Source: Phorcus lineatus
Taxonomy: Eukaryota; Mollusca; Gastropoda; Trochida; Trochidae
Direction: 5' to 3'
Assembly (NCBI GenBank): GCA_921293015.1
Contig: OV121088.1
Location: 34,716,010-34,780,009 of the forward strand
DNA: 64,000 nucleotides
The position numbers and the translations under genes were made by a program. Shown piece after piece: positions 12,111-24,047 of the stretch; within the stretch, counting starts at the first letter, position 1; every line of letters begins with the position of its first letter. The notes below the pieces were generated by a model, which was not told the DNA's origin, searched no databases, and saw nothing but the letters and a program-made list of their open reading frames with translations.

Positions 12111-15100
12111 TCAGGCTATCAATGAGCCTATTTTGGCGAAGCAACTGTAGCTATGCACACTGAACCTTTCATTTTTATTTTGTCGAGCCTTTATGTTTTT
12201 TAGTGTATCACAAACTGAAAGATAACTCGCGTCCACAGAACTGAATCTTTCAGGTTTATTTCTTTGACCCTCCAAACTCGGCAGTTTTTCACAAACCGAA
12301 GGATGTTTCAGATCTCCAAAGGAGGCTTTTTTTACTCTATGTTGAGGAGCCTTCGTGCAATTTAAGCTCTTTTTATCAGGCTTGTTTTGTGCTACCTTCA
12401 AAATTGAAGATGAACGGCGAAAACTTTTTGAACTTAATTCTGGCGACAATTTTTGTGTTATCGAGGGCAAAATCACATCACGAATTGAGAGCTTCCTGTC
12501 AATATTGATGCGACTTTCTGTTTCCATCCCCAAACCTTCGCCGGAAAGCACTTTACACTCCGGAAGTCGCATCTCGACTGAGCTAGATTCTTTACATTTT
12601 CGATTTTGAACCTGTTGGTCCATTGGCCTTTCACATACTGAGCGATGTTTGTTAACTGAACTGATTTTTTTCGCTGGCTTGAGGGTTTTAGAGTTGTTTC
12701 CTTGCGCGTTATAATTCGATGACTTATCACAAAGTGATCGCAAAGGTTGAAGTTGAGTGACTGTTTTCGATATGCTTCGTTGAACCTTCAACGCTGAAGG
12801 CTCACAACGCTCTGACAACCGGTGATCAATGGATCCGAACAGTTCAGTTTTGTTTCCTTCAGCCTCTAGATTTGAAGGCGCATCAAAAGTCGGTAGATTA
12901 ACTGAACTGAAACTGATAGATTTGATGACTTGAATCTTACCAACTTGTAACTCGGGAACTGATTGATAACCAGAGTTGACTGAACTTAATCTGCGCTCGT
13001 GGAGGTTGCTACTAAGACTCAAAGATGTTTCCGACCTAAAATGTTCATTTGGAGAAAAAACTTCCAGTTCATTATCTCTTTCTTTCGATACTTTGTCAGA
13101 TTTATGATCATCATGCTCTTCGTTCAGTTCCCTGATTGCACAAAGATCTTTTGGTGTCCGAGCCTGGTTTCTACCAGAAACAATTTCTTGTTGTACTTGG
13201 ACTGACAGTTTGTCAGGTTTCTTGCACGGTAGAGAGTTACTTCTTCGCAGTTTGGAATTATTGTTTCCAGTGAGACCAAACCTACGATTCCTGCCTGGTG
13301 TTGCCTTTTGTTCCTGAACTTTGTAAGACATACCAGAAGAACTTGAAGGAGTTGAAGCGTGGTCGATGAGGTACTGGAACACGGGCTTGATTCTCTGGTT
13401 AAGCTTGGCGCTCACTGTCATGTGCTTGCAGCTCAATGTCGTGTCCACAAGACTCCTACGGATTCCTTCGTCCAAGCCTTTCAGGTCGGTTTTGTTACCA
13501 ACAATAACAATCGGACGGGTTTTTAATACTGTAAGAGAAAAATGTTTACAGTGAATCAGTATGGGTATTTTTCATGTTACTTAAATAAGAGCCCAAAAAA
13601 AACCATTTGTCCTGAGTTCAAATAGCATCTGTAGCCTCTCTTTTATATCTGATATGCCAAAATTATTGTATTTTCTTGTTTTCAATTATAATCTAACTTG
13701 AGATCGACATCTTATGTCCCATCTATATTAGTCGAATAGCTTACCTAACACTACAAACTCGTATTTGTAAATGCTGTAAATAAATTTCCAAAATTACGTT
13801 TGAGTCATTGGCGCGCGCCATTGTCCTGTTTTCGATAAGGAAATACAGACTTTGACCTGTTAACTGTCACTATACTGAACAGATATGCATAAAGATATTG
13901 ATTTTCAGAAAAGACCACTATTGTTCGATAGAGTAACACCATTTATATTTTATTAAATTTGATCCATCAATATTCTCTGCCCCTTAAAGACCTTGATACC
14001 TGCGACGGTGTTCTTAAAAGAAGAGACATTCTACAAATTTTCTTAGCCCGTGACTTGAAAAAAACCCAGAAATATTTTCCAAGGTTGTTTAACGACGTTC
14101 AGAAAGCAGTCTTTCATTTAAGTATTATATTTAACTGTTTTTCATAACAATTGCATCCAACTATTAAAGAGCCACTCCGTGAGTTGTTGGAGTCATTTAT
14201 GCCAAACTTAATCAATGGTGTCATTTGATCGCGAAGTATCGACTGTTACCAAAAAGACACATTTTAAAGCTTATAGGTTTTTTTTACAGTGACAATATGA
14301 AGGTATAACGTCACAATTATGATCGAAAAGCGGACAGTGGCGCACGTCAAATAGTCAAACGTAATTTTGGAGACTTATCAAAAACAGCCAGGAGGGCAGT
14401 TAGGAGTTGATAGCGTTTGGAAGGCTATATAATTAGTATCAATGTATATTGGACGTGATATCTTCACCTCTGTGCATTTATAAGACTGTTTTGAGATTTT
14501 CATGGAAAACCAGTATTTGTCATATTTATAGGATATCAAACGAGCTTCCTTTTTCATATCAAGTTTATGCCCCAAGTGATATAATTTTGCCTTGTCACGA
14601 GCCTTGGCGAGTGACAAAACAAAATTATTTCACGAGGGACATAAACTTGATATGAAAGGGGAACGAGTTTTGTATCCTATTTATTACCCATGTTTTTTAC
14701 AATGAAAACATCATCAAATTAAAGTAAAAATTAGCTTCCCTATAGAGAAACGCAAAACGCGGATTAATACATGACACTGGTGATTGGAATGTCGGCCCCT
14801 TCACTTTGGAAAACGTACGTTGCTTTGGTGAAATGTAGTTCATTACATTTGATAAGGAAACAGATGAAAATAAACTGAAAGCAAAAATCATTTAATTCAT
14901 TTTACTTAAAGACTAGGTTTCAGCTACAAATATGTAATTCAGCCTATACACGCGAAAACTGTCAACATTTTGAACTGATAAACGTGACCTAAATCTCGGC
15001 TCAACGTCAGTCGGCCGTCACTCCAGGCGAGTCGTGACGTGGAGAACTGTTCGGAAACAACGGATTAACAAGACACGTATTGAATGGCACACGTAACATT

Positions 15101-17204
15101 TGACCCCTAGAGAGAATAACATTGAAATTTATGTCACCTGGTAAAGAAACTTTTCATTCAATTGCAACTATTCTTCATCAGATAAAAGGACAATTAAGTT
15201 ACTGTAGGCCTAAACAATACGGCGACGCTTGGCGAAAAAGGAAAAACAGTAAGACTATATTTAGGTACTTGCATTTCCCCCTGAGAAGTCTTGCCAACAT
15301 ATATGCTGAAAGTGTTCAAAGGCCGAGTAACATTTACAACTCGTCCAATAACTTTTACATAGATTTTGACCAAATCATTGTTTTTTACGGTTGACGCCAT
15401 CTTTCTTTACATGAGTCCCGATAGACCAAGACGAAATTTGTTACTTATTTACATTGTATCGTGTTTCTATTTATTTACGGACATTTCAGTAATAAAAGGA
15501 AAGAAACGCCTTGCCTATAACCACAATAACAAATAAATTTTATTCGATTATATAATGAAAATTCTCGTTTTTCGTGTGCTTAGGAACGAAAACTTATGAA
15601 TGGAAATCATGAATGAAATAGATGATGAAAGTAGTACCGATAACGTCAAAACTCATGTATCAGCCAATCGAATCACTCGGAGGTGTTATGACACATGTGT
15701 CAGAACAGATTGTTATGAAACCCCTTTACGATGTCCCACGTGGGTAATAAGTGTCTTTTGGACATAAAAAGTAAAGATGTTATGATTTCATATCACCACA
15801 TATGACATTTAGGTTCGTATCAAAGGTAAATAATATGTTAGGAAAATCACGGAGTGGGTCTTTAATCCTAATAGTCACAATACTCCGAAACCAATTGATC
15901 AGCATAGAACTGATCAGTTACAAGCATTAGGTTCACTTTGAATATTGGATTGATAATTGCACATACACACAATCGAAATTTATGACACAGGGCTTGTTCT
16001 GCAGTCATAAGCCCATGCAATGTGCATTGTTACATACAATTTTACATTTCTGTTCCTTTTTGGTTACACGTTTCCCTGATAACTTAGATACTTGATTAAT
16101 CAACCAATTTTTAAGGGGCACTTACACCTGAACACGGATACACATGAAAAAGTGATTACACGGGTAATGTCAGACCTTACTAATATCACGATGAGAATTG
16201 GAAAAATGCACAAACAATATATCTGACACGAAAAAAAATTTCCCAGTCGATAATAAAGACAATTACAAACCTGGCGTATTGGAAATACGTTGGCAGATGG
16301 TGATAGCTTTCTCCAACGACGATTTTTTGTCCACCGAATACATAACAACAAAGGCATCACAGCAGTGTGCAGTCTCCGAGACGTCCTCGCCTCCCTCAAC
16401 TGTTAACACCTTGGTCATTGGGGATGCTGTAGCGAAGAGATCAGATGATCAGGTTTGACTTGCCCAGCACAACCACACCTACCCTATTTTCTTTATATCT
16501 TCGTCTCTGTTTTAGTTAATCAATATTGCGTGGCTAACAGAGAACAAGATAAGTTTTGAAATCAATGCTATAAGCTGATTCAGGTAAACTATACCAAAAA
16601 CGTAGATTTAAAATTCGCAGGAAAATGTAAATTTTGATTAAAACGTGTAAAAAGACGGCAGCGAGGCAGAGACAGAAGAGAGGCCAAGAAACAGACTCCC
16701 TAACTAATGGGGATTGTGAGTTATAGATTTGGTGACCCTGTAACGTCAACTTAAGGCTGCTTTCATTCTAATGTGAAACTTTCACTTACGCATGTTAATG
16801 TTTAGGACTCTAATACCTTTTCATGAAGAGTTGTTAAAAAGTTTGATGTACATGTAGGCCTACCAATTTCTGGCTGAAATGGCACTGAAAGTTACCCTAT
16901 TACAGCAAGGCTTTAATTAGTCAATGAATTATACTGGCACGAGTTATGCCAAAGTTAAGACCAACATTACATTTTCAGAGGCGTACATACCATTCATTGA
17001 AACAATGCTCGTGCTCCTGTTCCTTCCAAGAGCTTCTGTGTCCCCCTTCATAAACTTGGACAGGAACGACGTCTTTCCAACGCCGCTCTCCCCGAACACA
17101 CCGACAACGATCGGGAGGTTTGAGGTTGTCATGTTGTCCAAAGTTTCTGTAGCGTCCAAAGTTTGATTTTGAGCGGGTGCCTGATTCCAGTCTTCAGACA
17201 GCAT
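12111..17204 (-). CDS. Ras-superfamily small GTPase (RGK-like G domain) with a long repeat-bearing C-terminal tail
   Basis: Three phase-matched exons on the minus strand: 17204-16991, 16426-16271 and 13528-12111, giving 595 residues. The ATG at 17204-17202 is the first one; the frame upstream has only TTG. Visible G-domain motifs are the P-loop GESGVGKTS (38-46), CCDAFVVMYSVDKKSSLEKA (strand 4/helix 3 region), VIVGNKTD (G4, 131-138) and VSAK (G5, 162-165). A DxxG switch II motif is absent and the G1-G4 span is about ten residues shorter than in Ras. The DAFVVMYSV block resembles GDAYVIVYSV of Rad/Rem/Gem/Kir, which also lack a canonical G3. The tail (182-595) is Ser/Lys/Arg rich, contains repeated SVC[ED] units and a 14-3-3 mode-1-like RSNSLP (219-224). 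It has no CAAX box. GTPase identity is sure; the RGK assignment is an inference, and a small exon may have been missed between exons 1 and 2. Confidence 0.8.
13785..13860. mobile_element. Relic of the TTAA-flanked MITE family
   Basis: The words ccaaaattacgtttgagtca and ggcgcgcgccattgtcctgt match the interior of the elements at 22244-22700 and 32898-33359. Both termini are gone. It lies in intron 2 of the GTPase gene. Confidence 0.6.
14163..15865. mobile_element. TTAA-flanked MITE interrupted by a nested insertion
   Basis: The left part (14163 to about 14525) begins ttaaagagccactccgtgag. The right part (about 15750-15865) ends cacggagtgggtctttaa; together they equal one about 460-bp element like 32898-33359. 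Between them, about 1.2 kb of foreign DNA interrupts the phrase ccagtatttgtcatat...gtcttttggacat. The insert's ends carry inverted words (ttattacccatgt near 14690 and cacgtgggtaataag near 15740). It also holds an inner inverted repeat with catatcaagtttatg at about 14560 and its complement at about 14640. No transposase was recognised. Confidence 0.75.
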
Positions 17205-17327
17205 AGTCAGCAAATATCACTAGGATGATTAAAAAAAAGTATGTTGGTCCAATAAGTTTTTATTATCATAACAATAAATATACGTACAGTCAGTCGTGGC
17301 CGAGCTGTATAGGCGACAGATATATAT

Positions 17328-18250
17328 ATTAATGATATTGTATGCGATATCGACAGTAACATTCGTCTCTTTGCGAATGACACATCGTTATACGTGGTAA
17401 TTGAAGATCAACTTATTGCTGCGAATAATCTTAACAATGGTTAAGACAAAATTTCATAATGGGCCCGTGAATGGCAAGTCACATTTAACCAAAACAAAAC
17501 AGAATCTATCCAGTTCTCGCCTAAAGCAAAACTGTCTGTAAAACCGAACCTACTCATGGACGGAACAGTTATAAAAGAAGTCAAAATTCATAAACATTTA
17601 TGCATAACACTCCAAAACGACTGTGCATGGAATAATCATATTGATGATGTTGTACGAAGGGTTCGCCCTATGATTAGTTGTCTCAGGAGTTTCAAGTACC
17701 GATAAACCCGTTAAACCTTGGATACAATGTACAAATCGTATATTTTACCGATATTTGACTATTGTTCGCACATTTGGGATAATCTGAACACATCTGAACA
17801 GTCACTAATATTAGAAAATTTGCATCTTGATGCTATGAGAACAATATGTGGTGCCGTTCATGGAACAAGTCACAACAACATCAATTGTGAAACTAAATTT
17901 CAGTCTTTGCAAGATAGAATTTTTTTTCTATAAAATGTACAATGATCAATTACCAAGCTATCTTTGCGATTTGATCCCATTCGGTTTCCGAAACTGCAAG
18001 ATATGAATGAAGAAACAGCTCTGAAATCCACGGAATTTACAGTCGAACTGCCACTTACGCCAAAGCGTTTTTACCAGATACAATAAATTTATGGAAAGCT
18101 TTACCTCGTTCCAAAGAGTCGTGTACATTATCAGAATTCAAACATCTAATCACTAAAAGTGAAAATAAAACTATTTCAACCTTCACTACGGCACTCGATT
18201 TTGTCAAATTATTACCTGTCACCTCAGACTCGGTTGTAGTAATCTAAACT
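17328..18250 (+). pseudogene. Non-LTR retrotransposon reverse transcriptase relic
   Basis: Translation shows NIRLFANDTSLYVV, the RT catalytic block with FADD changed to FAND, then REWQVTFNQNKTESIQF. Further on come YKSYILPIFDYCSHIW and YKMYNDQLPSYLCDLIP, typical of the region after the RT palm. Several stops and frameshifts (for example near 17443 and 17702) break it. It lies just upstream of the GTPase start, on the opposite strand. Confidence 0.8.
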
Positions 18251-18366
18251 CGGATAAATATAACAGACACATAATGGACATTCCATGCTGAGCTTTTGGA
18301 TATCAGACAGAAAACGCCCTACATTATTTTTTCACTTGCAGTAATTATGCTTACCTAAGACAAACT

Positions 18367-18447
18367 ATGTACTTTTATAACACTGGTCATACCCTGGATA
18401 CAATTGATATGTACTTTTATAACACTGGTCATACCCTGGATACAATT
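18367..18447. repeat. 42-bp direct tandem duplication
   Basis: The block starting atgtacttttataacactgg at 18367 is repeated immediately at 18409 with essentially no change, which suggests a recent slippage event. Confidence 0.9.
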
Positions 18448-19703
18448 CTGAACGGGAACAAAGAACTTAGCCACTTGGAAAATCAGAAAATAATTGATTC
18501 AGTTCACGATTTTATCACCAAAACTTAACGATTCAAATCTGACACCAAAAAATAAAAACTGAGCTTGACTCCCTTGATAGATTTATATGTACTATACAAA
18601 TGGGTTGCTATACACACCAAACCATTGCTGTCTACTAAAGCTATATTATTAATCTTGTAATTGATGAATGTATATTGACATCGTTTACATATTGATCAAC
18701 ATCGATGATGTCGGATTTCTTTCATTTTGTATCAAATGTGGTTCAAACATATTTTATTTCTTCAAAACTGAAATGTGATTGGCAAACAAGCAAATACATG
18801 CTTATATAAATGCCGCTCCCTAACAATTATACACTTACAGAAAAGTTACGTACATATGGACGAAATCACACATACAATAAACAGAACACTAGAAGCATGG
18901 TAATTGTTTGACACTTTATGTAAAACAATAAATGTTTACTAACTTATTTTTATACCGCTGATATAATGCTGTTATGATGTTTCATGGCACACGCACATAG
19001 AAAAACGTTAGTTGAATTTGGGTCAATCTTCTATTAGACCAACGTGAGAATACTTTGAAAACTGACAAAACAGGGAAACGATAATTCATTACCATAGCGA
19101 CATGTTGTAACAGTAACTTGTAGGTTGGATGTTGAAAACCCCTGGAATAGAAGAAAACTGTGCTCCTAAGAGGCACGAATACTTCCGATTTTTCTTGTTA
19201 CACTAGGCATATTTGTTCCGTACGCATGTTGGTTACAATCATTGACCAGAAAACCATACTCAGTTAAAATTCAAACTGTTGGAATGCTCAGTGGACAAAA
19301 TTTTCACATAAAGTCGGCGACATATGACTTTAACAACGTTGTAATGCAACGTTATCTAAAGCTCATCAGCGAATGCAACCATCTCAAGGTTTGTCACCGA
19401 TTGAACAAATCTTCATGGCGTTTAAATGTCCAGTCTACATCTTCCAAAGATCATATGCGCCAACTTAAGTCCAAAATTAAGGACTCATGCGTCAGGTTAC
19501 ATTATCAATTTCTATCAGACGCTGCGTTTTTGGATATGAAGAAGAAAAATTGTCTTATTTGTACTAATGTATCACATGTGATAAGTTGACCGGAATGGCT
19601 TTTGAACAATTAAAAAAGAGCACCTTGAAACTTCTGAATTTGGTTTGTTGAGTGTAAAACTAGTTTTATCAACGTTGAATATGAGTAAATTTGAGGAACA
19701 AAG
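18448..19703. other. Intergenic stretch with one unassigned ORF
   Basis: A 115-residue plus-strand ORF runs 19242-19589 (Lys/Ser/Cys containing, no recognised domain). It may be transposon debris. Nothing else was recognised. Confidence 0.35.
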
Positions 19704-20211
19704 TACAGCTGCATACCGAAAGTTTGTTCACTTACCATTGATTCGTAGTGCAAATATCATGTAATTTGTGTTTACTTTGGACATCAATAAAATAACTTCA
19801 GAAAAAACTGACAAAGGATCGCATAATGTCCATATGTGAAATAGTCATTCTTGAACATATTTAGGGGTCGTCTAGTCTCTAGTTGAAATAGACAGTAGGG
19901 GTCATAAATTAATTTTCGAATTTTTGATATCGTTAGATTTCGAATAAAATGTTCCACATCGACTCCCTGAGAATAAAATCAGCAAACTCACAATGACTTA
20001 GTGAAAAGGTACAAGCATGACTAATAAGGTAAATTGTGAGGGATGATCAAAACTTGCCTTAAAGAAGGATGAATCTGCACATCTGTATTAAAATTTGAAC
20101 ATTATGCGTTGCTTTTTCGCAATTCTACGATACCTTAAAGACATCACAAATTTAATAATATTTGCACTAGTATAACTAGTAATGTGAACAAACTTTTGGC
20201 ATGCAGTTGTA
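19704..20211. mobile_element. MITE, intact about 508-bp copy (Tc1/mariner-like ends)
   Basis: The left end is tacagctgcataccgaaagt and the right end is the near reverse complement (aacttttggcatgcagttgta); the matching termini run about 28 bp. Starting with TA then CAG fits the TA target duplication of Tc1/mariner elements (inference). A second copy at 29033-31071 matches along its length. There is no coding capacity. Confidence 0.8.
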
Positions 20212-21018
20212 TGTGTTTCTTTTCTTTCTTTTTTAACAACACAAAAAGGTCACACATTTTTATTATTTATCATTGAAGATGTGTTAATTATTGTAATATT
20301 TAGATCTTTTGATGATCATGTGATTATACCAATGGCTAATTTTGGAAAAATAAAGTCGTTATAGTGGTAGTCGACTAGGACTTAGTTCATTGGTTTCTTA
20401 TTCGAAGTCGGAGCTTATGTACAGATAACGGGTAAAACTATTGATAAGATTGTGACCCACAGCATATATCTTTACATTATTCCCCAAAGAACGTACGTGA
20501 TCAACGTGAAAACAACCAAGCGTAAAACACGATTTCTATATAAAAACATTAACGGTCCACGTTAACGGTCCAAGTGCTACGTTCCTCATAGCACTAAAAG
20601 AAGAAAGGCTACCAGTTCGGGCATGGGCATTTTAACGCTTTTTCTTACTTTTCTCAATATTGTCGTTATCAATTAGTTTAATAGTCATAACTGTGAGAGT
20701 AATGTGGTGGTTGAGTTTTAAACTGTGTTAAGTATCCTTTTGATAAAGAATTAACTCATGTACATGAAAAACAAACCGAGTTGACCCAAATACAACGTGC
20801 CTGTGACCTCCTTTATGAAATATGGGTCTGGGAACAGACAGGTTGTAAGCTAAAACAGATAGAACATACCATATGGTACTCTGTTAACACAACATGTCAT
20901 GCGCACTTAATTGTCTACTCTGAAAAGACCATAAATGATCAACTGTTCATAATTCTAAGTTGGCTCGCCTTTCCGTGCTCTTCACATACCCTCAACGTCA
21001 GGCCTACAATATAGCAAG
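20212..21018. other. Upstream region of the methyltransferase gene
   Basis: No other gene was recognised. A 5' UTR intron ending at tatag (about 21010-21015), immediately before the ATG, is possible but cannot be shown. There is no convincing TATA box. Confidence 0.35.
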
Positions 21019-22179
21019 ATGTCTGTTCAAATATCGGAGCACGGGGGGCACCTCCCAGTCGGAATATTAGGGGAAGGTCATTATGGTTCAAACCTAGGGC
21101 TCCTCAAAGGCAAGTATACCGTTCTGCTACACGATGATTACTTCTTTAACCTTGTAAAGGAAACCCCTTTTGTGAAGGAATCTAAAGTGTATAGAATTGG
21201 CGACTATGGATCAGCAGACGGCGCAGCAACAATGATGTTCATGAGGGAGCTTTTGATGTTTCTGAAGGGTCGTTATGGATCTGATTTGGAATTTTTGGTG
21301 GTTCATGAAGATCGTGAGACGAATGACTTTAACTCACTCTTTAAACGTCTTCATGGCTCTATTCCCGATCCGCCGTCCTACCTCGAGGACTTCACTAACG
21401 TATACTCTTTTGCATCAGGGATGAATTTCTACAAACAATGTGTGCCCACAGGATCCATGAACCTGATTGTCTGTATGGCAGCAGTTCATTGGTTGTCAGG
21501 GAAACCTCCAATGTATTCTGACTCCATATACTGTTTTCCCGGAACTGCCAAGGATGTCGTAGAGAGTGTACAGACTAAAGCTGCCAAAGATTGGGAACAT
21601 TTCCTTCTCTTGAGAAGCAGAGAACTGAAAGAGGGAGGCCTTTTGGTTGTCTCTGCACCGAGTGACAACCCGGACTTAACTGGACCATTGAAGGGACTTT
21701 GTAACGAGAACTTTCTTACTATTATCAACGATATATGGAAAAGGTTCCGGGATGTAGGAAAAATAACTCCCGAAGAGTTTCTAGCGACAAATTTGGCCTG
21801 TTATCACAAAAGCCTCAACATGCTAAAGGCACCATTCAAGGATATGGAAACTTCTGTCTCACAATCAGGCCTTCAATTGATTTCTGCGGAAGTGAAAGTC
21901 CTCCCGTGCGAGTTTTACAACGACTGGCAGAAGAATGACAATGGAGGAGGTTGTCTCCCTTTGCGGAAAGACTATGCCCGGAAGTTCGTTGCAGCTCATA
22001 GATGCTGGAGTAACAGCGCCTTCACCACTGGTCTGTCAGACACGCGAACAGAAGAGGAAAAGGAAGAAATAACGAACGACTTATACGTTGAAGCAGAACG
22101 AAGAATCGCTGAAAAAAATCCAGACATTTTCAAGAATGACTACCGTTTTTCTTACATTTTCGTACGTAAAGTAAACTGA
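21019..22179 (+). CDS. SABATH-family SAM-dependent carboxyl methyltransferase-like protein, single exon
   Basis: An intact 386-residue ORF, the usual length for SABATH enzymes (about 360-390). The N-terminus has GILGEGHYGSNLGLLKG, the equivalent of the family's N-terminal SAM/substrate loop. SAM-binding motif I is YRIGDYGSADGAA (58-70). ETNDFNSLFKRL (100-111) matches the ND-FN-LF motif, SMNLIVCMAAVHWLS (146-160) carries the active-site Trp of S-LxWLS, and GGLLVVSAPS is the post-strand-5 motif. Plant relatives methylate carboxylates such as salicylate, jasmonate or gibberellin; the animal substrate is unknown. No signal peptide or membrane segment is visible, so it is probably cytosolic. It has no introns, unlike its neighbours, and sits between transposons, with a MITE 64 bp after the stop. 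This would fit retrotransposition or an origin by gene transfer. Confidence 0.88.
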   Translation: MSVQISEHGGHLPVGILGEGHYGSNLGLLKGKYTVLLHDDYFFNLVKETPFVKESKVYRIGDYGSADGAATMMFMRELLMFLKGRYGSDLEFLVVHEDRETNDFNSLFKRLHGSIPDPPSYLEDFTNVYSFASGMNFYKQCVPTGSMNLIVCMAAVHWLSGKPPMYSDSIYCFPGTAKDVVESVQTKAAKDWEHFLLLRSRELKEGGLLVVSAPSDNPDLTGPLKGLCNENFLTIINDIWKRFRDVGKITPEEFLATNLACYHKSLNMLKAPFKDMETSVSQSGLQLISAEVKVLPCEFYNDWQKNDNGGGCLPLRKDYARKFVAAHRCWSNSAFTTGLSDTRTEEEKEEITNDLYVEAERRIAEKNPDIFKNDYRFSYIFVRKVN

Positions 22180-22243
22180 TTGAATTACATGTACGACAGG
22201 TGTGCTTTTCAAGAAAGAGGTTGTCAGGAAGGGTCTCAGGGTC

Positions 22244-22700
22244 TTAAAGAGCCACTCCGTGGTTTTCCTAACATATTGTTTACCTTTGATACGAACCTAA
22301 ATTTCATACGTGGGGATATAAAATCAAAACATCTTAGCTTTTCACGTCCAAAAGACATATATATGACAAATACTGGTTTTCCATGAAAATCTAAAAACAG
22401 CCTTATAAATGCACAGAGGTGTAGATATCACGTCCAATATACATGGATTCAGTTATATAACCTAACAATTCGTAACTGCCCTCCTGGCTGCTTTAGATAA
22501 GTCTCCAAAATTACGTTTGATTATTTGACGCGCGCCAGTGTCCGGTTTTCGATCATAATTGCAACGTTCTACCTTCATATTGTCACTGTAAAAAAACCCA
22601 ATAACCTTTAAAATATGTCTTTTAGGTAACAGTCGATACTTCGCGTTCAATGGTACCATTGATTAAGTTGGCATATATGACTCACGGCGTGGCTCTTTAA
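22244..22700. mobile_element. TTAA-flanked MITE, about 457 bp, reverse orientation
   Basis: Starts ttaaagagccactccgtgg and ends cggcgtggctctttaa. It is the reverse complement of the copies at 32898-33359 and 42962-43429, with the same internal landmarks (gacgcgcgccagtgtccggt, tatgacaaatactggttttc). It immediately follows the methyltransferase gene and could supply its 3' end. Confidence 0.85.
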
Positions 22701-23731
22701 TAGTGGCAGTAGAAACAGTTTATATATTTACTTCGAACAAATTTTAGATATACTGTTGAAATTGATAATGCGTAAAGACCAGAAAGAATTGGGTAGAAAG
22801 CCTATAATGGACGAGCAGAACAGTAAATTAAAAGAACTGTTTTAGGTTCGATGATATAAAAGTGAGTTTATTCAATGACTGATTTTAGAACCGTTAAGTG
22901 CGATTTTATAATCATAACTCTAATCCGCATGTTAAAACTGTATGGTAACTTATTATGTTTTAGTTCATAACAATGTAGTTACAAATTTTAATTTTGTGAA
23001 TATCTAACATTTTTAATATGTATTGTTGACCCGATAAATTTCATTCTTCTCCAGTTATCATGCGAATATCTTAGACCATATGTTATTATCTTTGTTTGAG
23101 TTTTTATCATTTGTTCTTTTTTTTTGTTTAGACGTTTGTGAACATACGGCAAAATGTATAATCATAAAATTACAAGGAGTGATAACACGTTTCAAACAAC
23201 ATGTTTTATATATCAAATTATGTAAATTTATCGATAGCTAATTGAAACATCTAAAGGCATTTCCTTTTTTTCTTTCAAACATTTTGTTTGTTTTTAACGC
23301 CACTTTCTCACTTCTGAATAAAAATATAGTGGTTGTCTTGTATGTTTATCCCTAACTGACAAACATATGACAATTGATATTTTTACTCGAAATTGAATTT
23401 AACAGGTACACATGTACCAACTTATGCTTCCACCGCACAATGGTGTCGTGGGATTTTCCACTGCATTTATACTAGTAGCCTCGATATAAGTAAAATACAC
23501 TCACTCACCCAACCTCATCTCTATAAAGAAACGTTTGGCAAATGTGACCCAATCAAGACACGCAATTTAACTTAAGAGAGACAACTACCAAGCTGATGAA
23601 ATTGTTGAAATGATAACCCAAATATATTTAAGGTGTTGAAAGGAAACCTGCGAACGCCCATAGCATGAAGTTTTAGATCTATGATTTAGACACAATGGAC
23701 ACATCTGAATACTTCAATGTACAACTTCACC
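22701..23731. other. AT-rich intergenic stretch, nothing recognised
   Basis: No domain-bearing ORF and no repeat shared with the rest of the window was noticed. Confidence 0.4.
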
Positions 23732-24047
23732 ATGGTGTGGGATAGCGCAATGGTTAGCGCGTTCGGCTTCTGATCAAGAGGTCCGTGGTTGGACTCCCGT
23801 CAGTGCCTCGACAACATTGTTTGCAGTAGAGAACTGTTTTACACGCAGTCAGGTTCGGGTGCAATGCTACTCTGAATTCAGAGTAGTACAACCCCTGGTT
23901 CGCTAGTTCCAGCCGATGCTTGCAGGTTTCACCGCAATGTATAGCCGCAATAGTGTTGCGGGCTATGTCCCTGCAATAATACTAGCAGCCGCGATGTAAG
24001 TGAAATACTCTTGAAAGCGGCGTTAAACACCATATCACATCACTTCA
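23732..24047 (+). mobile_element. SINE family A, near full-length, plus orientation
   Basis: The tRNA-like head begins gtgtgggatagcgcaatggt (A box) and includes ggtccgtggttggactccc (degenerate B box). The body follows in order: gcagtagagaactgttttac, ggtgcaatgctac, gttcgctagttccagccgatg, caccgcaatgtatagccgc. The tail is cttgaaagcggcgttaaacac. This is the only copy found in this orientation; the other nine or more lie in or beside the peroxidase gene on the minus strand. Confidence 0.85.

Noticed and set aside
16430..16500. P-loop-like reading (VVVLGKSNLI) just before GTPase exon 2, minus strand
   Set aside because: It is in another frame, hits a stop at once and cannot be joined to exon 1 in phase; the first exon already supplies a full P-loop.
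17291..17320. tRNA-Leu-like 5' half (gtcgtggccgagctgtataggcg)
   Set aside because: No matching 3' half or B box follows; probably chance or retroelement debris.
19242..19589. 115-codon ORF as a gene
   Set aside because: No domain, no partner exons, and it lies in a transposon-rich stretch; kept only as an unassigned ORF in the region note.
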